A stretch of 64,000 nucleotides of DNA from JADHLJ01 sp038146985 (GCA_038146985.1 JAYQSQ010000009.1:558001-622000); one strand, 5' to 3'. Positions 33,377-44,335 are shown, counted from the stretch's first letter. Translations and numbers: made by a program. The notes: generated by a model from the letters alone, not told the origin.

Positions 33377-34137
33377 GCGGCCTCTTCGGCGAAGTCGGCA
33401 TAGCCGTTCGCCTCGAGCTCCAGCGCCAATTCCTTGCCGCCGGAGCGCTGAATCCGGCCATGCGCCAAGACGTGAACATAATCCGGCTGGATATGGTTCA
33501 GCAGCCGCTGGTAGTGGGTGATGATCAGCATGCTCCTACCCTCGGAACGCAGCGCGTTCACACCGTCGGAGACCAGCTTCAGCGCGTCGATATCGAGGCC
33601 GGAATCGGTCTCGTCCAGAATCGCCAGGGACGGCTCAAGCACGGCCATTTGGAGGATCTCGTTGCGCTTCTTTTCGCCGCCGGAAAAGCCGACATTGACT
33701 GGGCGCTTCAGCATGTCGTCATTCATGTTGAGGGTCTTGGCCTTTGCCCGGACCATCTTGAGAAACTGCATCGCGTCGGCCTCGGGTTCACCCCGGTAGC
33801 GCAGCTTGGCGTTGTAGGATTCCCGCAGGAAGGTCATGCCGGCGACGCCGGGGATCTCGACCGGATACTGAAAGGCGAGGAAGAGGCCTTCATTCGCGCG
33901 TTCGTCCGCTTCCAGCTCCAGCAGGTTCTTGCCCTGAAACGTGACCGACCCCTCGGTCACGTCATAGCCGTCCCGGCCCGCTAGCACATAGGACAAGGTG
34001 CTTTTGCCCGAGCCGTTCGGTCCCATGATGGCGTGGACCTCGCCCGCTCCCATCTCCAGATCGATCCCTTTCAGGATCTCTTTGCCGCCGACTTCGGCGT
34101 GCAGGTTCTCGATCTTCAGCAATGACATATCCGTCAC
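33373..34137 (-). CDS. sufC: Fe-S cluster assembly ATPase SufC
   Basis: A 254-residue ABC-type ATPase of the SufBC2D complex. Walker A is IMGPNGSGKSTL, the Q-loop FLAFQYPVEIPGV, the signature GFSGGEKKRNE and Walker B LAILDETDSGLDIDA, with the switch His in MLIITHYQRLL. It follows sufB by 33 bases and overlaps sufD by four. Cytosolic; ATP hydrolysis drives the conformational change that lets SufB/SufD build the cluster. Confidence 0.97.
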   Translation of the reverse strand: MTDMSLLKIENLHAEVGGKEILKGIDLEMGAGEVHAIMGPNGSGKSTLSYVLAGRDGYDVTEGSVTFQGKNLLELEADERANEGLFLAFQYPVEIPGVAGMTFLRESYNAKLRYRGEPEADAMQFLKMVRAKAKTLNMNDDMLKRPVNVGFSGGEKKRNEILQMAVLEPSLAILDETDSGLDIDALKLVSDGVNALRSEGRSMLIITHYQRLLNHIQPDYVHVLAHGRIQRSGGKELALELEANGYADFAEEAA

Positions 34138-34170
34138 GTCTCCGGTCTTGAACAGCGTCCCGACCTGGGG

Positions 34171-35629
<1,459 letters not shown>

Positions 35630-35671
35630 GCCCTGTCCGTTTCCGTTATTCTTTGATTGGATGCCGCGTAA

Positions 35672-36139
35672 TCAGTGCCGTTCGGCCGGCGCCGCCACCG
35701 CCACGGGCCGCGCGCCGACCAGCGGAAACATGTCGGTCGGGTCGATCAGTTCCGCCAGGCTTACGCTTTCCAGCGCCTCGCGGATGGCATTGTTCACCCG
35801 GTTCCAGTTGCCGCGCATCGGGCACAGGGACTCGACATCGCATTGGTCCTCCGCGCCGTCGACGCAGGCGGTCAGGGCGATCGGACCGTCCAGCGCTTCA
35901 ACGATCTCGGACACCTTCACGTTCTCGGCGGCCCGGTCCAGCGAGTAACCGCCGTTGGCGCCCCGATGCGAGGTGATCAGGGTCGACCCCGCCATCTGCT
36001 TCAGCAGCTTGGACGTGGTCGGCAGGGGGATCGCCGTGCCCTCGGCGATATGCGCCGCCGTCTGCACAAGCCCAGGCTGGCGGGCCATCTGGCCGAGCAC
36101 AACCACCGCGTAATCCGTCATCCGGTTCAATCGAAGCAT
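35672..36139 (-). CDS. Rrf2-family SUF operon regulator (IscR/SufR-like)
   Basis: A 155-residue winged-helix regulator from the ATG at 36139 (an ATG at 36160 adds seven residues). LNRMTDYAVVVLGQMARQPG is the typical start of the SUF-associated Rrf2 branch. The recognition helix lies in LPTTSKLLKQMAGSTLITSH, followed by RGANGGYSLDR. Three cysteines for a cluster are in ACVDGAEDQCDVESLCPMRG. It is the first gene of the operon, 43 bases before sufB, and by analogy senses Fe-S status to repress its own operon. Confidence 0.92.
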   Translation of the reverse strand: MLRLNRMTDYAVVVLGQMARQPGLVQTAAHIAEGTAIPLPTTSKLLKQMAGSTLITSHRGANGGYSLDRAAENVKVSEIVEALDGPIALTACVDGAEDQCDVESLCPMRGNWNRVNNAIREALESVSLAELIDPTDMFPLVGARPVAVAAPAERH

Positions 36140-36172
36140 GGCAAATCCATACCGCACCATTTTCGTCCTGTT

Positions 36173-36200
36173 TACTTAACGGCCCGGGCCGAAAAATCAA
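36173..36200 (-). promoter_or_regulatory. Candidate suf operon promoter with palindromic operator
   Basis: On the minus strand TTGATT (36200-36195) and TAAGTA (36178-36173) can serve as -35 and -10 with a 16-base spacer. A perfect 12-base palindrome CGGCCCGGGCCG at 36180-36191 fills the spacer. A protein bound there would block RNA polymerase, so it is a plausible site for the Rrf2 regulator encoded next. It does not resemble the E. coli IscR consensus; the role is inferred from position. Confidence 0.4.
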
Positions 36201-36255
36201 CCGGAAAATGGACCAGATTGGTATTAATTGAGCATCGACGCGCCAGGCTGCGCCG

Positions 36256-37314
36256 TTACATCTTGGACATGACGTTCCGCGCGAAGTCCTCGATCAGGCG
36301 GTAGGCTTGATCCAGCGGTGGGATGAAATTGATGGCGTTCAGCCCCTGACGTTCCAGCGCACGAAGCTGTTCGACCATCTCCTCGGGCTGTTCGGCGATG
36401 GTGAAGGTCTTGATCATCTCGGGCGTGATAAACCGCGCCTCCTCGGGGTCGAGAAAGCTGTAATGGCTCTGATGCAGCTTCATATGGGCGCGTTCGGCGT
36501 CTCGTTTGGTGTGGAAATCCATGTACTCGTCCCAGAACGGCGCCATGTAGTCCGGCGGCGGATTGCCCGTCTCCTTCACCCAATCGACCAGGAAATGCAC
36601 ATTGGCCATGATCGCCGAACCGCATTGCTGGATCACCGCCTCGTCGGTCAGCTTCTGGCCCGGCTCCAGCATCAGGATATTGACCAGCGCGAAGGTCTCG
36701 AACCCGTCCAGCGAACGTCCGGCCCGGGCCGCGCCCCGCCGCACGTTCTCAAGCGCCTGGGGGATGGCGCCGCCGCGCGGGATGCCGGTGATCAGGCCGT
36801 CGCCCAATTCTCCGGCTAGGGCCTGGGCGCGTGGCCCGAACCCGCCGACATGGATCGGGATCGGGTGCTCGACATCGATGTATTTGAACTCCGGGTTCTG
36901 GAACTGGATCGGATGGGTAATGCCGTTGAGGGTGTATTCCACCTCCTCGCCCCGGATCAGCGCGCGGACGACGCGGATGTATTCGCCGAAGTCCTTCACC
37001 CCCATCGGCCGCTGCCCCATCGCGCGCATCGCCGTATTGCCGGTGCCGATCCCGAGGAACGTCCGCCCGGGCGCCAACCGGTTGATGGTGGCGATGCCGT
37101 TGGCGGTCACCGGCGCGAGCCTCAGGCCCGGCACCGCCACCCCGGTGCCGATGCGGATCCGCTGGGTCTGGTAGGCCGCCAGCGCGAGAACCGCCCAGGG
37201 GTTCGACCGGATCATCTGGGTATCGGAGACCCAGCAATAGTCGTAACCCAGGTTCTCGGCATGGCTGATGATGCCGATTTCATCGATCTTCGAGGTGGTG
37301 ATGCCGAACTTCAT
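36256..37314 (-). CDS. LLM-class (luciferase-like) flavin/F420-dependent oxidoreductase
   Basis: A 352-residue TIM-barrel enzyme. The start MKFGITTSKIDEIG, then GYDYCWVSDTQMIRSNPWAV, IRIGTGVAVPGLRLAPVTAN and FLGIGTGNTAMRAMGQRPM follow the bacterial-luciferase-like fold; PIPIHVGGFGPRAQALAGEL is the strand near the phosphate-binding site. It is closest by eye to the F420-type methylene-tetrahydromethanopterin reductase-like subgroup, but FMN cannot be excluded. Its neighbour on the same strand is a TauD-type dioxygenase 40 bases upstream, suggesting a shared catabolic role. Confidence 0.88.
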   Translation of the reverse strand: MKFGITTSKIDEIGIISHAENLGYDYCWVSDTQMIRSNPWAVLALAAYQTQRIRIGTGVAVPGLRLAPVTANGIATINRLAPGRTFLGIGTGNTAMRAMGQRPMGVKDFGEYIRVVRALIRGEEVEYTLNGITHPIQFQNPEFKYIDVEHPIPIHVGGFGPRAQALAGELGDGLITGIPRGGAIPQALENVRRGAARAGRSLDGFETFALVNILMLEPGQKLTDEAVIQQCGSAIMANVHFLVDWVKETGNPPPDYMAPFWDEYMDFHTKRDAERAHMKLHQSHYSFLDPEEARFITPEMIKTFTIAEQPEEMVEQLRALERQGLNAINFIPPLDQAYRLIEDFARNVMSKM

Positions 37315-37354
37315 CGCATGTTCCTCTCATCCGGGACGGCGAGACGGCGGGGCG

Positions 37355-38563
37355 TCACGCGCCTCGGCGTTCGATGATGTCCCGCGGCGTCGAATAGCTG
37401 CCGACGATGTTGGCCGCCAGCCAATCGGCATCATCCTTGCGCGGCAGGGTCAGCGCCGGCTCGCCTTTGGAGCTGAGCCGGTACAGCAGCCGGGCATCCT
37501 CGATCGAGGTGATGTTCGTCTTGATCGGGGGCGAGGCGTGCAAGGTCATGTAGTTATTCCAGATCGTCACGTCGCCGGGGCGGTGCTGGTGGTGGTAGCG
37601 GAACTCGGGACGCAGGACATGGGTTTCCAGACGGTCGAGCAGGGCGCGGGAGGCTTCCATGCTCATGCCTTCGACCTCGACGGCGGGACGGATCCGGGGC
37701 CGGGAGGCCCAGACCGGACTGTGCAGCGATTTGGTCCCGGTCCGCGGGTCCACCCTGACGAGTGGGGCCAGGAAGCCCTCGTCGCCCTCGTTCAGGCGGC
37801 GGCGTAGTTGCAGGCGCTCAAGCTTGGCCTGTTCGTCGGCCGGCAGGGCCGCGAAGGCGGCCGCGGTATCGGCAAAGGCGGTCCCGCCGTTGAGTGGCAG
37901 GTCCCGGCGCAGCGCCATGAGTTCCGGGCTCGATCCCTCGAAATAGCGCTCCGGCGCGTTCGGGTCCGGCCTCGCCACCCAGGTGCCGCCCTCGGCGTCG
38001 CGGGCCGTGGGCATGTGATGCACCAGGAACATCGAAACATAGATCGGCAGCGGTTCGTACTCGACATCGGTGTGCCAGGTCTCGCCGTTGGTCACCTTGA
38101 TTCCGCCGGGCTCGGCCTTGCCCAGCAGATTGGTCGCGACCAGGACCGCCGGCGACTCGTGCGGCAGGCATTGCAACTGGCCCGGCAGAGTCGTGTCCAC
38201 GAGCGCGGCCCGGCGTTTCCCGTAGGGAATGAGTTCAATCGGGCCGTCGCTGGCGCCGTCCTGCTGCGCCGGCTTGCCGCCACGTAGGAAGTTGCTGGGA
38301 TGCGGAATGGGCGCCCCCCAGTGATTGGCGAAGCGCTCGAAATGAGCAAGGGCATCGTCGGTCAGATCCTGGCCCGCGAAACACAGCAGACGGTGCCGGC
38401 TCAAGGCCCCAAGCATGAATTCCACCTGCGCCTCGTTCAGCCCGCGCCACAGATCGATCCCGGTGAACCGCGCGCCGGCTCCCGACGGCGCCAGCGGCGC
38501 CTCGCAATGAACCCCGGCGCCGAAAAGTTCCTTCAGGTGTTTTTCATTGGTCCGAGCGTCCAT
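37355..38563 (-). CDS. TauD/TfdA-family Fe(II)/2-oxoglutarate dioxygenase
   Basis: A 402-residue dioxygenase. The iron ligands are visible as HTD in GETWHTDVEYEPLP and the distal His in NNYMTLHASPP; an arginine for 2-oxoglutarate lies in the DARLLYRLSSKG segment. The N-terminal block FTGIDLWRGLNEAQVEFM and HRLLCFAGQDLTDDAL is typical. The ATG at 38563 has GGAGGG about 10 bases upstream, deciding against the open frame that continues to 38872. It is longer than TauD (about 280) because of inserts between the motifs. The substrate is unknown, probably a sulfonate, ether or carboxylate. Confidence 0.88.
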   Translation of the reverse strand: MDARTNEKHLKELFGAGVHCEAPLAPSGAGARFTGIDLWRGLNEAQVEFMLGALSRHRLLCFAGQDLTDDALAHFERFANHWGAPIPHPSNFLRGGKPAQQDGASDGPIELIPYGKRRAALVDTTLPGQLQCLPHESPAVLVATNLLGKAEPGGIKVTNGETWHTDVEYEPLPIYVSMFLVHHMPTARDAEGGTWVARPDPNAPERYFEGSSPELMALRRDLPLNGGTAFADTAAAFAALPADEQAKLERLQLRRRLNEGDEGFLAPLVRVDPRTGTKSLHSPVWASRPRIRPAVEVEGMSMEASRALLDRLETHVLRPEFRYHHQHRPGDVTIWNNYMTLHASPPIKTNITSIEDARLLYRLSSKGEPALTLPRKDDADWLAANIVGSYSTPRDIIERRGA

Positions 38564-38726
38564 GGCTGCTCCCTCCGGAAATCGTCGTTCCCGTGCCGAG
38601 TGTGCGGCGCAATGCGGCATCGGGCAATCCCGCGCCGAATTGTTTATTCGCCGGTCATCAATACCGTGTGCCTTGGTGGTAATGCCGTCGGTCGACGGCG
38701 CGTGACAATCCCGGCCGGACGTGGGA

Positions 38727-39797
38727 TCAGGCCGCCTTGGCGCGGTTGCGATCGATCCAGCCGTCGACCAGCGCGACCGTCGCGTCGACGGCGGGGTTCT
38801 TCTTGCCCCGGCCCGCGGCGATCGACTGCACCAGCCTGTCGACCCGCTCGATATTCGGCGCACCGGCGGCAAGCGCCCGGGCGGCGGAGGAAGGACTGAT
38901 CAGCGATTGCGCGGCGTTGGCGTACTTCTCGAACGGCACCATGTCCGACGGGCTGGCCCCAAGCTCGACGCAGAGCGCGGAGACCCATTCATAGACGCCG
39001 CGGGTTTCGGCAAGGTCGGTGTGCACCGCCTCCTTGATGGTCCGCATGGCGTCCGCCTGCACGCAGCGGTAATTGCCGGCCAGCAGCATGCACCACTTGG
39101 CCATCGGCACGAAGATCGACTCGTGCACGCGAAGCTTTACCGGAACTTCCGCCGGCCCGCCGCCGACATCGAAGCGCGCGGCCTCGATATCCGTCTCAAG
39201 CTGGCGCAGGATCGCGGTGTGCTCGTCCGAGGCAAAGCGGGCGGATTTGAAGTTCGTCGGCAGGCGCACCTGCAGCACGTTCACCGGCTCGTCCGGCGGT
39301 CGGAAGGCTTGCGGGTCCGGGCTGCACAGGGTCATCAGATCCGGATCGATATTGTCCCACACCGTGGCATCGGCATAGCTGTCGCGATAGGCGCTGGTGT
39401 CCAGCCCCTTGATCCGCTTGAGGTAGGTCAGCGGGGGCATGTTCATGATCGACATCATCGGCACCTTGGCCGCCGACAGTCCCTCGAGCACCTGGCGCAC
39501 GCCGGGCGAGCGGTATTGCGGTTCCTGCATGGCGAGCACGGCAAGGTCGTACTCTGACGGCGTGACCGATTCCGGAGACCCGGCCGAAAGCGAGCCCGGC
39601 AGATCGGTCGAGCGGATATCGAACAGTCCCTCGTGGCCCTTGACCGGCATCCGCACCAGTGTGCCCTCGGCATTGATCAGATCGGCCTCGGCCGGCAGAC
39701 AGATCAGCTTGGTGTCGTGGCCGGCCATGGCGAGTTTGGTTGCCAGCAGCGAGCCGTAGGACGCGCCGAGTGAGAGGATCTTGAGTTTCTTCGCCAT
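38727..39797 (-). CDS. Ketopantoate reductase-like NAD(P)-dependent oxidoreductase
   Basis: A 356-residue protein with the N-terminal dinucleotide fold KKLKILSLGASYGSLLATKLA and a helical C-terminal domain (VHESIFVPMAKWCMLLAGNY, DAMRTIKEAVHTDLAETRGV), the layout of the 6-phosphogluconate dehydrogenase/ApbA superfamily. The usual G-x-G-x-x-G is relaxed to GASYGS. MNMPPLTYLKRI replaces the standard ketopantoate reductase N-G loop, so panE function is doubtful. The ATG at 39797 has GAGGAAAA just upstream. It lies 160 bases upstream of the TauD-like gene on the same strand. Confidence 0.75.
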   Translation of the reverse strand: MAKKLKILSLGASYGSLLATKLAMAGHDTKLICLPAEADLINAEGTLVRMPVKGHEGLFDIRSTDLPGSLSAGSPESVTPSEYDLAVLAMQEPQYRSPGVRQVLEGLSAAKVPMMSIMNMPPLTYLKRIKGLDTSAYRDSYADATVWDNIDPDLMTLCSPDPQAFRPPDEPVNVLQVRLPTNFKSARFASDEHTAILRQLETDIEAARFDVGGGPAEVPVKLRVHESIFVPMAKWCMLLAGNYRCVQADAMRTIKEAVHTDLAETRGVYEWVSALCVELGASPSDMVPFEKYANAAQSLISPSSAARALAAGAPNIERVDRLVQSIAAGRGKKNPAVDATVALVDGWIDRNRAKAA

Positions 39798-39969
39798 GTT
39801 TTCCTCGCCTGTAAATCGTGGCGGTGTCCGCCATCGTTCTTTGTAAGTTTTGTGAATCATGCCGGGAACCACCGCGCGTGGGAAGCGCAGGTGGGACGGC
39901 TTTTCAGGATGTGGAAAACCGGGTGCCGGCGATCACTGGCGTGATGGCCGGAAAACGCGGGATCGCGCT

Positions 39970-40260
39970 CTAGGTTTTGTGGCTGTCGTCGCGGTCGCGC
40001 GCCGGGGGCGTCTGGCGGTCGCCTTCGGGCAGGGGCGGCCCGTCGCGCCGGGGGATCAGGATATCGCCGTTCGGCAGGATCATGGGCTGGCCGTACCACG
40101 GGATGGCTCTCAGCAGCAGCCGCATGCCTTCGAGCAGGGCCTCGGCGCCTTCCTCGATCTTGCGTTCCGCCTTCTCCTGTTCCGATGCGGCCTGGACGGC
40201 CGGCGCGGCGCCGGCAAGCATCGTCAGAACCAGCAGGGCGCGCAGAAAATGGGTCAGCAT
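39970..40260 (-). CDS. Small exported protein, helical with proline/acid-rich tail
   Basis: A 96-residue protein. The signal peptide LLVLTMLAGAAPAVQA ends at about residue 24 with an AQA-like cleavage site. Next comes an amphipathic helix (EQEKAERKIEEGAEALLEGMRLLL), then the motif YGQPMILPNGDILIPRRD and a charged Pro/Asp tail. The same design of short alphaproteobacterial periplasmic proteins is common but unnamed. It is separated from the ABC permease gene by about 80 bases. Function unknown. Confidence 0.65.
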   Translation of the reverse strand: MLTHFLRALLVLTMLAGAAPAVQAASEQEKAERKIEEGAEALLEGMRLLLRAIPWYGQPMILPNGDILIPRRDGPPLPEGDRQTPPARDRDDSHKT

Positions 40261-40342
40261 GGGTCCGCTCCTCGTTCTCCGGCTACCAGTAAGACCCGGT
40301 AATGCGGCGGCTTTATGACATCTCTTGGGTGAAATCTCGGCC

Positions 40343-42868
40343 TTACTCGTTGCGGAGCAGGGGAGCGGCTTTCAGTCCCAGGGCCTTCCAGGTTCCGAAT
40401 AGCCCTAGACCGATCGTGCAGATCAGCGAGATAACCGCCGTCAGAACAATGGCATTGGGGCTGATGACGAATTCCGAACGCATGAGTTCGGTGACGATGA
40501 AACGGCTGATCACGGTGCCGACCAGCCCGGCCACGACCGCCGTCAGCATGCCGAGCAGCGCGTATTCCGCGAGATAGGAGAAGACCACGCGCCAGCGCGC
40601 CGCGCCGAGGACCTTCAGAATCACCGCGTCATGAATCCGGCGATGCTGGCCGGTCGCGACGGCGCCGGCGAGAACGAATATTCCCGCGAGCAAGGTTACC
40701 GAGGCGGTGGTCCGCACCGCCATGGAGACCGCGTCGAGGATACGGTTGGCGTTGTCGAGGGCGTCCTTGACCCGTATCGCCGAGACATTCGGAAAGGCGT
40801 CCGTCACCGCGCGCTGGACGGCTTCCTCGGCCGCGCCGGGCTCTGCATAGACGGCGGAGATGACGCTGTGCGGTGCGGCCTCAAGGGTGCCGGGGGCGAA
40901 GACGAAGACGAAATTCATCCCCAGGGTCGCCCAGTCGATATGGCGCAGATTGCCGATGGTCGCCGTGATTTCCCGACCCAGGACATTGAGCGTGATGGTG
41001 TCACCAATCCCGATGCCGAGGCCCCGCGCGACATTGGCATCGAAGGAGATGAGCGGCGGCCCGGCGTAGTCTTCCGGCCACCACTCGCCGGCGACGACCT
41101 TGGCGCCGTCCGGCATCCGCGCCGAATAGGTCAGACCGCGATCGCCGTTGACCGCCCAGGCGATGTCCTTGTCCGGCTTGACCTGTTCGACCGGTTTGCC
41201 GGCGATCCGCACGATCCGGCCGCGCACCATCGGGGTGCGCTCCAGCTTCTCCACCCCCGCGACCGCTTCGACCAGTTTCGTGAACGGCTCCACCTGATGC
41301 GGCTGAATGTCGATGAAGAAATAGGACGGCGCCTGCTTCGGGATCTGCTGCGTGATCTGATGCGCCATGTTGGTCTGAACCTGGGCCACGGTGACCAGAA
41401 CCGTCAGTCCGAGCCCGAGCGAGAGGATGACGCTTGGGGTCGCGCTTCCGGGGCGATGAAGATTGGCGATGGCGAGCCTGAGGCCGGGATGGCGGGGGCT
41501 CGGCAGGCGGCGCAGCAGCCGCATCAGCAGGGAGGTTCCGCCGCCGAAGATCAGCAGCACGCCGAGCGCACCGGCGATGAAGAAGCCCGCCAGCTTGGCA
41601 TCGTCGGTGGCGATGAACGCCATGACGGCCAGCACCGCCGCGGCCACTGCCGTAAGGGCGATGTAGCCGGGTCTCGGCAATCCGTCGGGGGGCACGATCA
41701 GCGCCCGGAACAGTTGCGCCGCGCGCACCTCGCGTGCCCGGCCCAGGGGCCAGACCGCGAAGGCCAGGGTGGTCACATAACCGAACAGGGCGGCGATCAG
41801 GATCGGCTTCCAATATAGACCCAGCGGCAGGTTGACCGGAAACAGGCCGGCCAGCAGATAGGCCGTAAGCGGCGGCGCCACGGCCCCGATCGCGGCGCCG
41901 ATCAGAACCCCGACGCTCGCCAGGATCATCACCTGGGCAAGGTAGACCGCAAAGATCAGATCGCCGGGCGCTCCGAGGCACTTCAAGGTCGCGATGGTGC
42001 CGGTGCGCCGATCCAGGAAACCGCGCACCGCGTTGGCGATGCCGACGCCCCCGACCAGCAGCGCGGTCAGGCCGACCAGGGTCAGAAACTGGGTCACGCG
42101 CCCGATGAAACGGTCGAATCCGGGCGCCGCGTTGTCGATGCCGCGAATGCGCCAGCCGCCGGTGGGGAAGGCCTCGTCGAACTTCTGGCTCCACGCGCCG
42201 GCGTCAGTGCCTGGTGGGAAGGCGATACGGTAGTGGTAGTTGACGAGGCTTCCCTCGGTCACGAGCCCGGTTTCCGCGAGGCCGCCGGCGGTGATCATCA
42301 CCCGTGGGCCGAAGGTGGCGAAACGGATCGTCCGGTCTGGTTCCTTGACGATTTCCGCCCGTATCTCGAAATCGTGCTCACCGATGCGGAGTTTGTCGCC
42401 GATCGAGACCCCGAGCCGTCGGGCTAGGGAAGGATCGATGATCGTTCCATGGGTGCCGTCCCGTTCGGCCAAGGCATCGGCGAGCGGCATGGCGGGATCC
42501 AGGGATACCGAGCCGACGAGCGGATAGGTGCCGTCCACCGCCTTCAGTTCCACCAGGGTCCTGCGGTCTCCAAGCGACGGTCTGGCCATCGCCCGCATGG
42601 TCACCGCCTCGGACACCCGGCCCGCCGCGTCAAGCATCGCCCGGGCCTCGGACGGCATGGTCCGATGCGTCATCCGGATCGAGAGATCGCCGCCGAGCAG
42701 TTGCCTCGCGTCCCGGCTGATACCGGTATGCATGGCATCGGAGACCGAACCCACCCCGGCGATCGCCGCGACACCGAGAGCGAGACAGGCAAGAAAGACC
42801 CGGAAGTCCTTGAGGCTTCCGCGAAGCTCCCGCCGTGCCAGCGCGAGCGCGAGTGTCAGCTGTGTCAT
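40343..42868 (-). CDS. FtsX-type ABC transporter permease (YbbP-like)
   Basis: An 841-residue permease: N-terminal helix, a large periplasmic MacB-PCD-like domain (about residues 40-235), three FtsX helices (FLTLVGLTALLVGGVGIANAV), a central helix group (YIALTAVAAAVLAVMAFIAT), a second periplasmic part, and a final FtsX repeat (VTLLAGIFVLAGAVATG, AVVAGLVGTVISRFIV). This ten-helix double-FtsX layout is that of YbbP. It starts exactly at the ATPase gene's stop (one-base overlap). With a TesA-type esterase opposite, the arrangement matches E. coli tesA/ybbA/ybbP; the substrate is unknown. Confidence 0.92.
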   Translation of the reverse strand: MTQLTLALALARRELRGSLKDFRVFLACLALGVAAIAGVGSVSDAMHTGISRDARQLLGGDLSIRMTHRTMPSEARAMLDAAGRVSEAVTMRAMARPSLGDRRTLVELKAVDGTYPLVGSVSLDPAMPLADALAERDGTHGTIIDPSLARRLGVSIGDKLRIGEHDFEIRAEIVKEPDRTIRFATFGPRVMITAGGLAETGLVTEGSLVNYHYRIAFPPGTDAGAWSQKFDEAFPTGGWRIRGIDNAAPGFDRFIGRVTQFLTLVGLTALLVGGVGIANAVRGFLDRRTGTIATLKCLGAPGDLIFAVYLAQVMILASVGVLIGAAIGAVAPPLTAYLLAGLFPVNLPLGLYWKPILIAALFGYVTTLAFAVWPLGRAREVRAAQLFRALIVPPDGLPRPGYIALTAVAAAVLAVMAFIATDDAKLAGFFIAGALGVLLIFGGGTSLLMRLLRRLPSPRHPGLRLAIANLHRPGSATPSVILSLGLGLTVLVTVAQVQTNMAHQITQQIPKQAPSYFFIDIQPHQVEPFTKLVEAVAGVEKLERTPMVRGRIVRIAGKPVEQVKPDKDIAWAVNGDRGLTYSARMPDGAKVVAGEWWPEDYAGPPLISFDANVARGLGIGIGDTITLNVLGREITATIGNLRHIDWATLGMNFVFVFAPGTLEAAPHSVISAVYAEPGAAEEAVQRAVTDAFPNVSAIRVKDALDNANRILDAVSMAVRTTASVTLLAGIFVLAGAVATGQHRRIHDAVILKVLGAARWRVVFSYLAEYALLGMLTAVVAGLVGTVISRFIVTELMRSEFVISPNAIVLTAVISLICTIGLGLFGTWKALGLKAAPLLRNE

Positions 42869-43614
42869 CAGGCGCTTTTCCGGCTGGATTCGGCGATCGT
42901 CTCCTCGACGATCCGGCCGTCGGCCATCCGAACCATCCGGTCGCAGCGCTGAGCCAGCCCTTCGTCATGGGTGATCAGCACCAGCGTGGTGCCGTGCCGG
43001 GCTCTCAGATCGAACAGCAGTTCTACGATGTCCTCTCCGGTGGCGCGGTCGAGATTGCCGGTCGGCTCGTCCGCCAGCAGGAGCTTGGGCTTGCCGACAA
43101 AGGCCCGGGCAATGGCGACACGCTGCTGCTCTCCGCCCGAGAGCTGGTCGGGATAGTGATGCACCCGTTCGGCGAGGCCGACGAGCCCGAGGCTTTCCCG
43201 TGCCTTGTCAAAGGCATCCTCCTCGCCGGCCAGTTCCAGGGGTATCGCCACGTTCTCCATCGCCGACATCGTCGGGATAAGGCGGAACGCCTGGAAAACA
43301 ATCCCCACATGATCGCGCCGGAACGCCGCCAGGGCATCCTCGCCCATGACCGAAAGATCGCGTCCCGCCACCGTCACCTGGCCGGAACTGGCGGTCTCCA
43401 ATCCGGCGACCAGCATCATGAGGGTCGATTTTCCGGCGCCCGACGGGCCGACGACGCTGACCATGTCGCCTTGGGCGACGGCAAGATTAATGCCGCGCAG
43501 GATATTGACCTCTCCCGCGGCGCTCCTCAGGTTTAGGCGTACATCGCGAAGATCGATGATCGGTTGGGTCTCGCCGCGCGCGAATGAGGAGGGTTTCACG
43601 GTGGTCGTGGTCAT
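42868..43614 (-). CDS. ABC transporter ATP-binding protein (YbbA/LolD-like)
   Basis: A 248-residue ATPase. Walker A is VVGPSGAGKSTLM, the Q-loop GIVFQAFRLIPTM, the signature DQLSGGEQQRVAIARAF and Walker B PKLLLADEPTGNLD, with switch LVLITHDEGLA; this is the MacB/LolD/YbbA group. The ATG at 43614 follows AAAGG; the open frame to 43785 would run antisense into the esterase gene. It overlaps the permease start by one base and forms with it a mechanotransmission-type ABC system. Confidence 0.95.
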   Translation of the reverse strand: MTTTTVKPSSFARGETQPIIDLRDVRLNLRSAAGEVNILRGINLAVAQGDMVSVVGPSGAGKSTLMMLVAGLETASSGQVTVAGRDLSVMGEDALAAFRRDHVGIVFQAFRLIPTMSAMENVAIPLELAGEEDAFDKARESLGLVGLAERVHHYPDQLSGGEQQRVAIARAFVGKPKLLLADEPTGNLDRATGEDIVELLFDLRARHGTTLVLITHDEGLAQRCDRMVRMADGRIVEETIAESSRKSA

Positions 43615-43678
43615 GGCGAACCTTTTGTCGGGCGGCGAGGGGCGGCGGACATCAACGCTATATGAGGTCTTGGCGACG

Positions 43679-44335
43679 ATGATCAAACGAATTGCGCGGA
43701 AACTCCGATCCGGCGCCGCGGTGCCGATCGCGCTGGCCGTGGCTTTGATCTGTTGGGCCGCAGAGGCGGACGCGCGCGACATCAAACTTCTTGCCCTGGG
43801 CGACAGTCTTACCGCCGGCTACGGCTTGGCGAAATCCGACGGTTTTACCGAACAGCTTGAAAAAGCGCTTCGCGCCGAGGGGCGGTCGGTACGGGTCATC
43901 AATGCCGGAGTCTCCGGCGATACGACGGCCGGCGGCCGGGCCCGGCTGGATTGGGCGCTGGCGGACAAGCCGGACGCCGTACTGCTGGAGCTCGGCGCTA
44001 ATGACGGGCTGCGCGGGATCGAGCCTCGGGTGACGCGGGAAAATCTCGCGGCGATCCTCGACCGGTTTGAGGCCATGGGCCTTCCGGTGCTGTTCGCCGG
44101 GATGCGGGCGCCGCCCAATCTCGGACCGGAATACGGCCGGGAATACGATGCCGTGTTCACCGATCTCGCATCGCGCCGCGACGTTGTTTTCTATCCATTC
44201 TTTCTGGAGGGCGTCGCCGGCAAGCCCGACCTGAATCAGCGTGACGGGATCCACCCCACGGCCGAGGGTGTGGCCGTCCTGGTCGGCCGCATCCTCCCGG
44301 CGGTCCGTGATCTCCTGGCGCGGGTGACGCGATGA
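43679..44335 (+). CDS. Periplasmic SGNH/GDSL arylesterase (TesA-like)
   Basis: A 218-residue hydrolase after an N-terminal signal (VPIALAVALICWAAEADA). Block I is LLALGDSLTAGYGL with the catalytic serine, block II has the Gly in NAGVSGDTTAGG, block III is ELGANDGLRG, and block V is RDGIHPTAEG with Asp and His. These fit multifunctional thioesterase/arylesterase TesA. The ATG at 43679 gives a clean signal peptide; an ATG at 43613 is possible but lengthens the leader. It is divergent from the ABC pair and overlaps thpR downstream as ATGA. Confidence 0.92.
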   Translation: MIKRIARKLRSGAAVPIALAVALICWAAEADARDIKLLALGDSLTAGYGLAKSDGFTEQLEKALRAEGRSVRVINAGVSGDTTAGGRARLDWALADKPDAVLLELGANDGLRGIEPRVTRENLAAILDRFEAMGLPVLFAGMRAPPNLGPEYGREYDAVFTDLASRRDVVFYPFFLEGVAGKPDLNQRDGIHPTAEGVAVLVGRILPAVRDLLARVTR

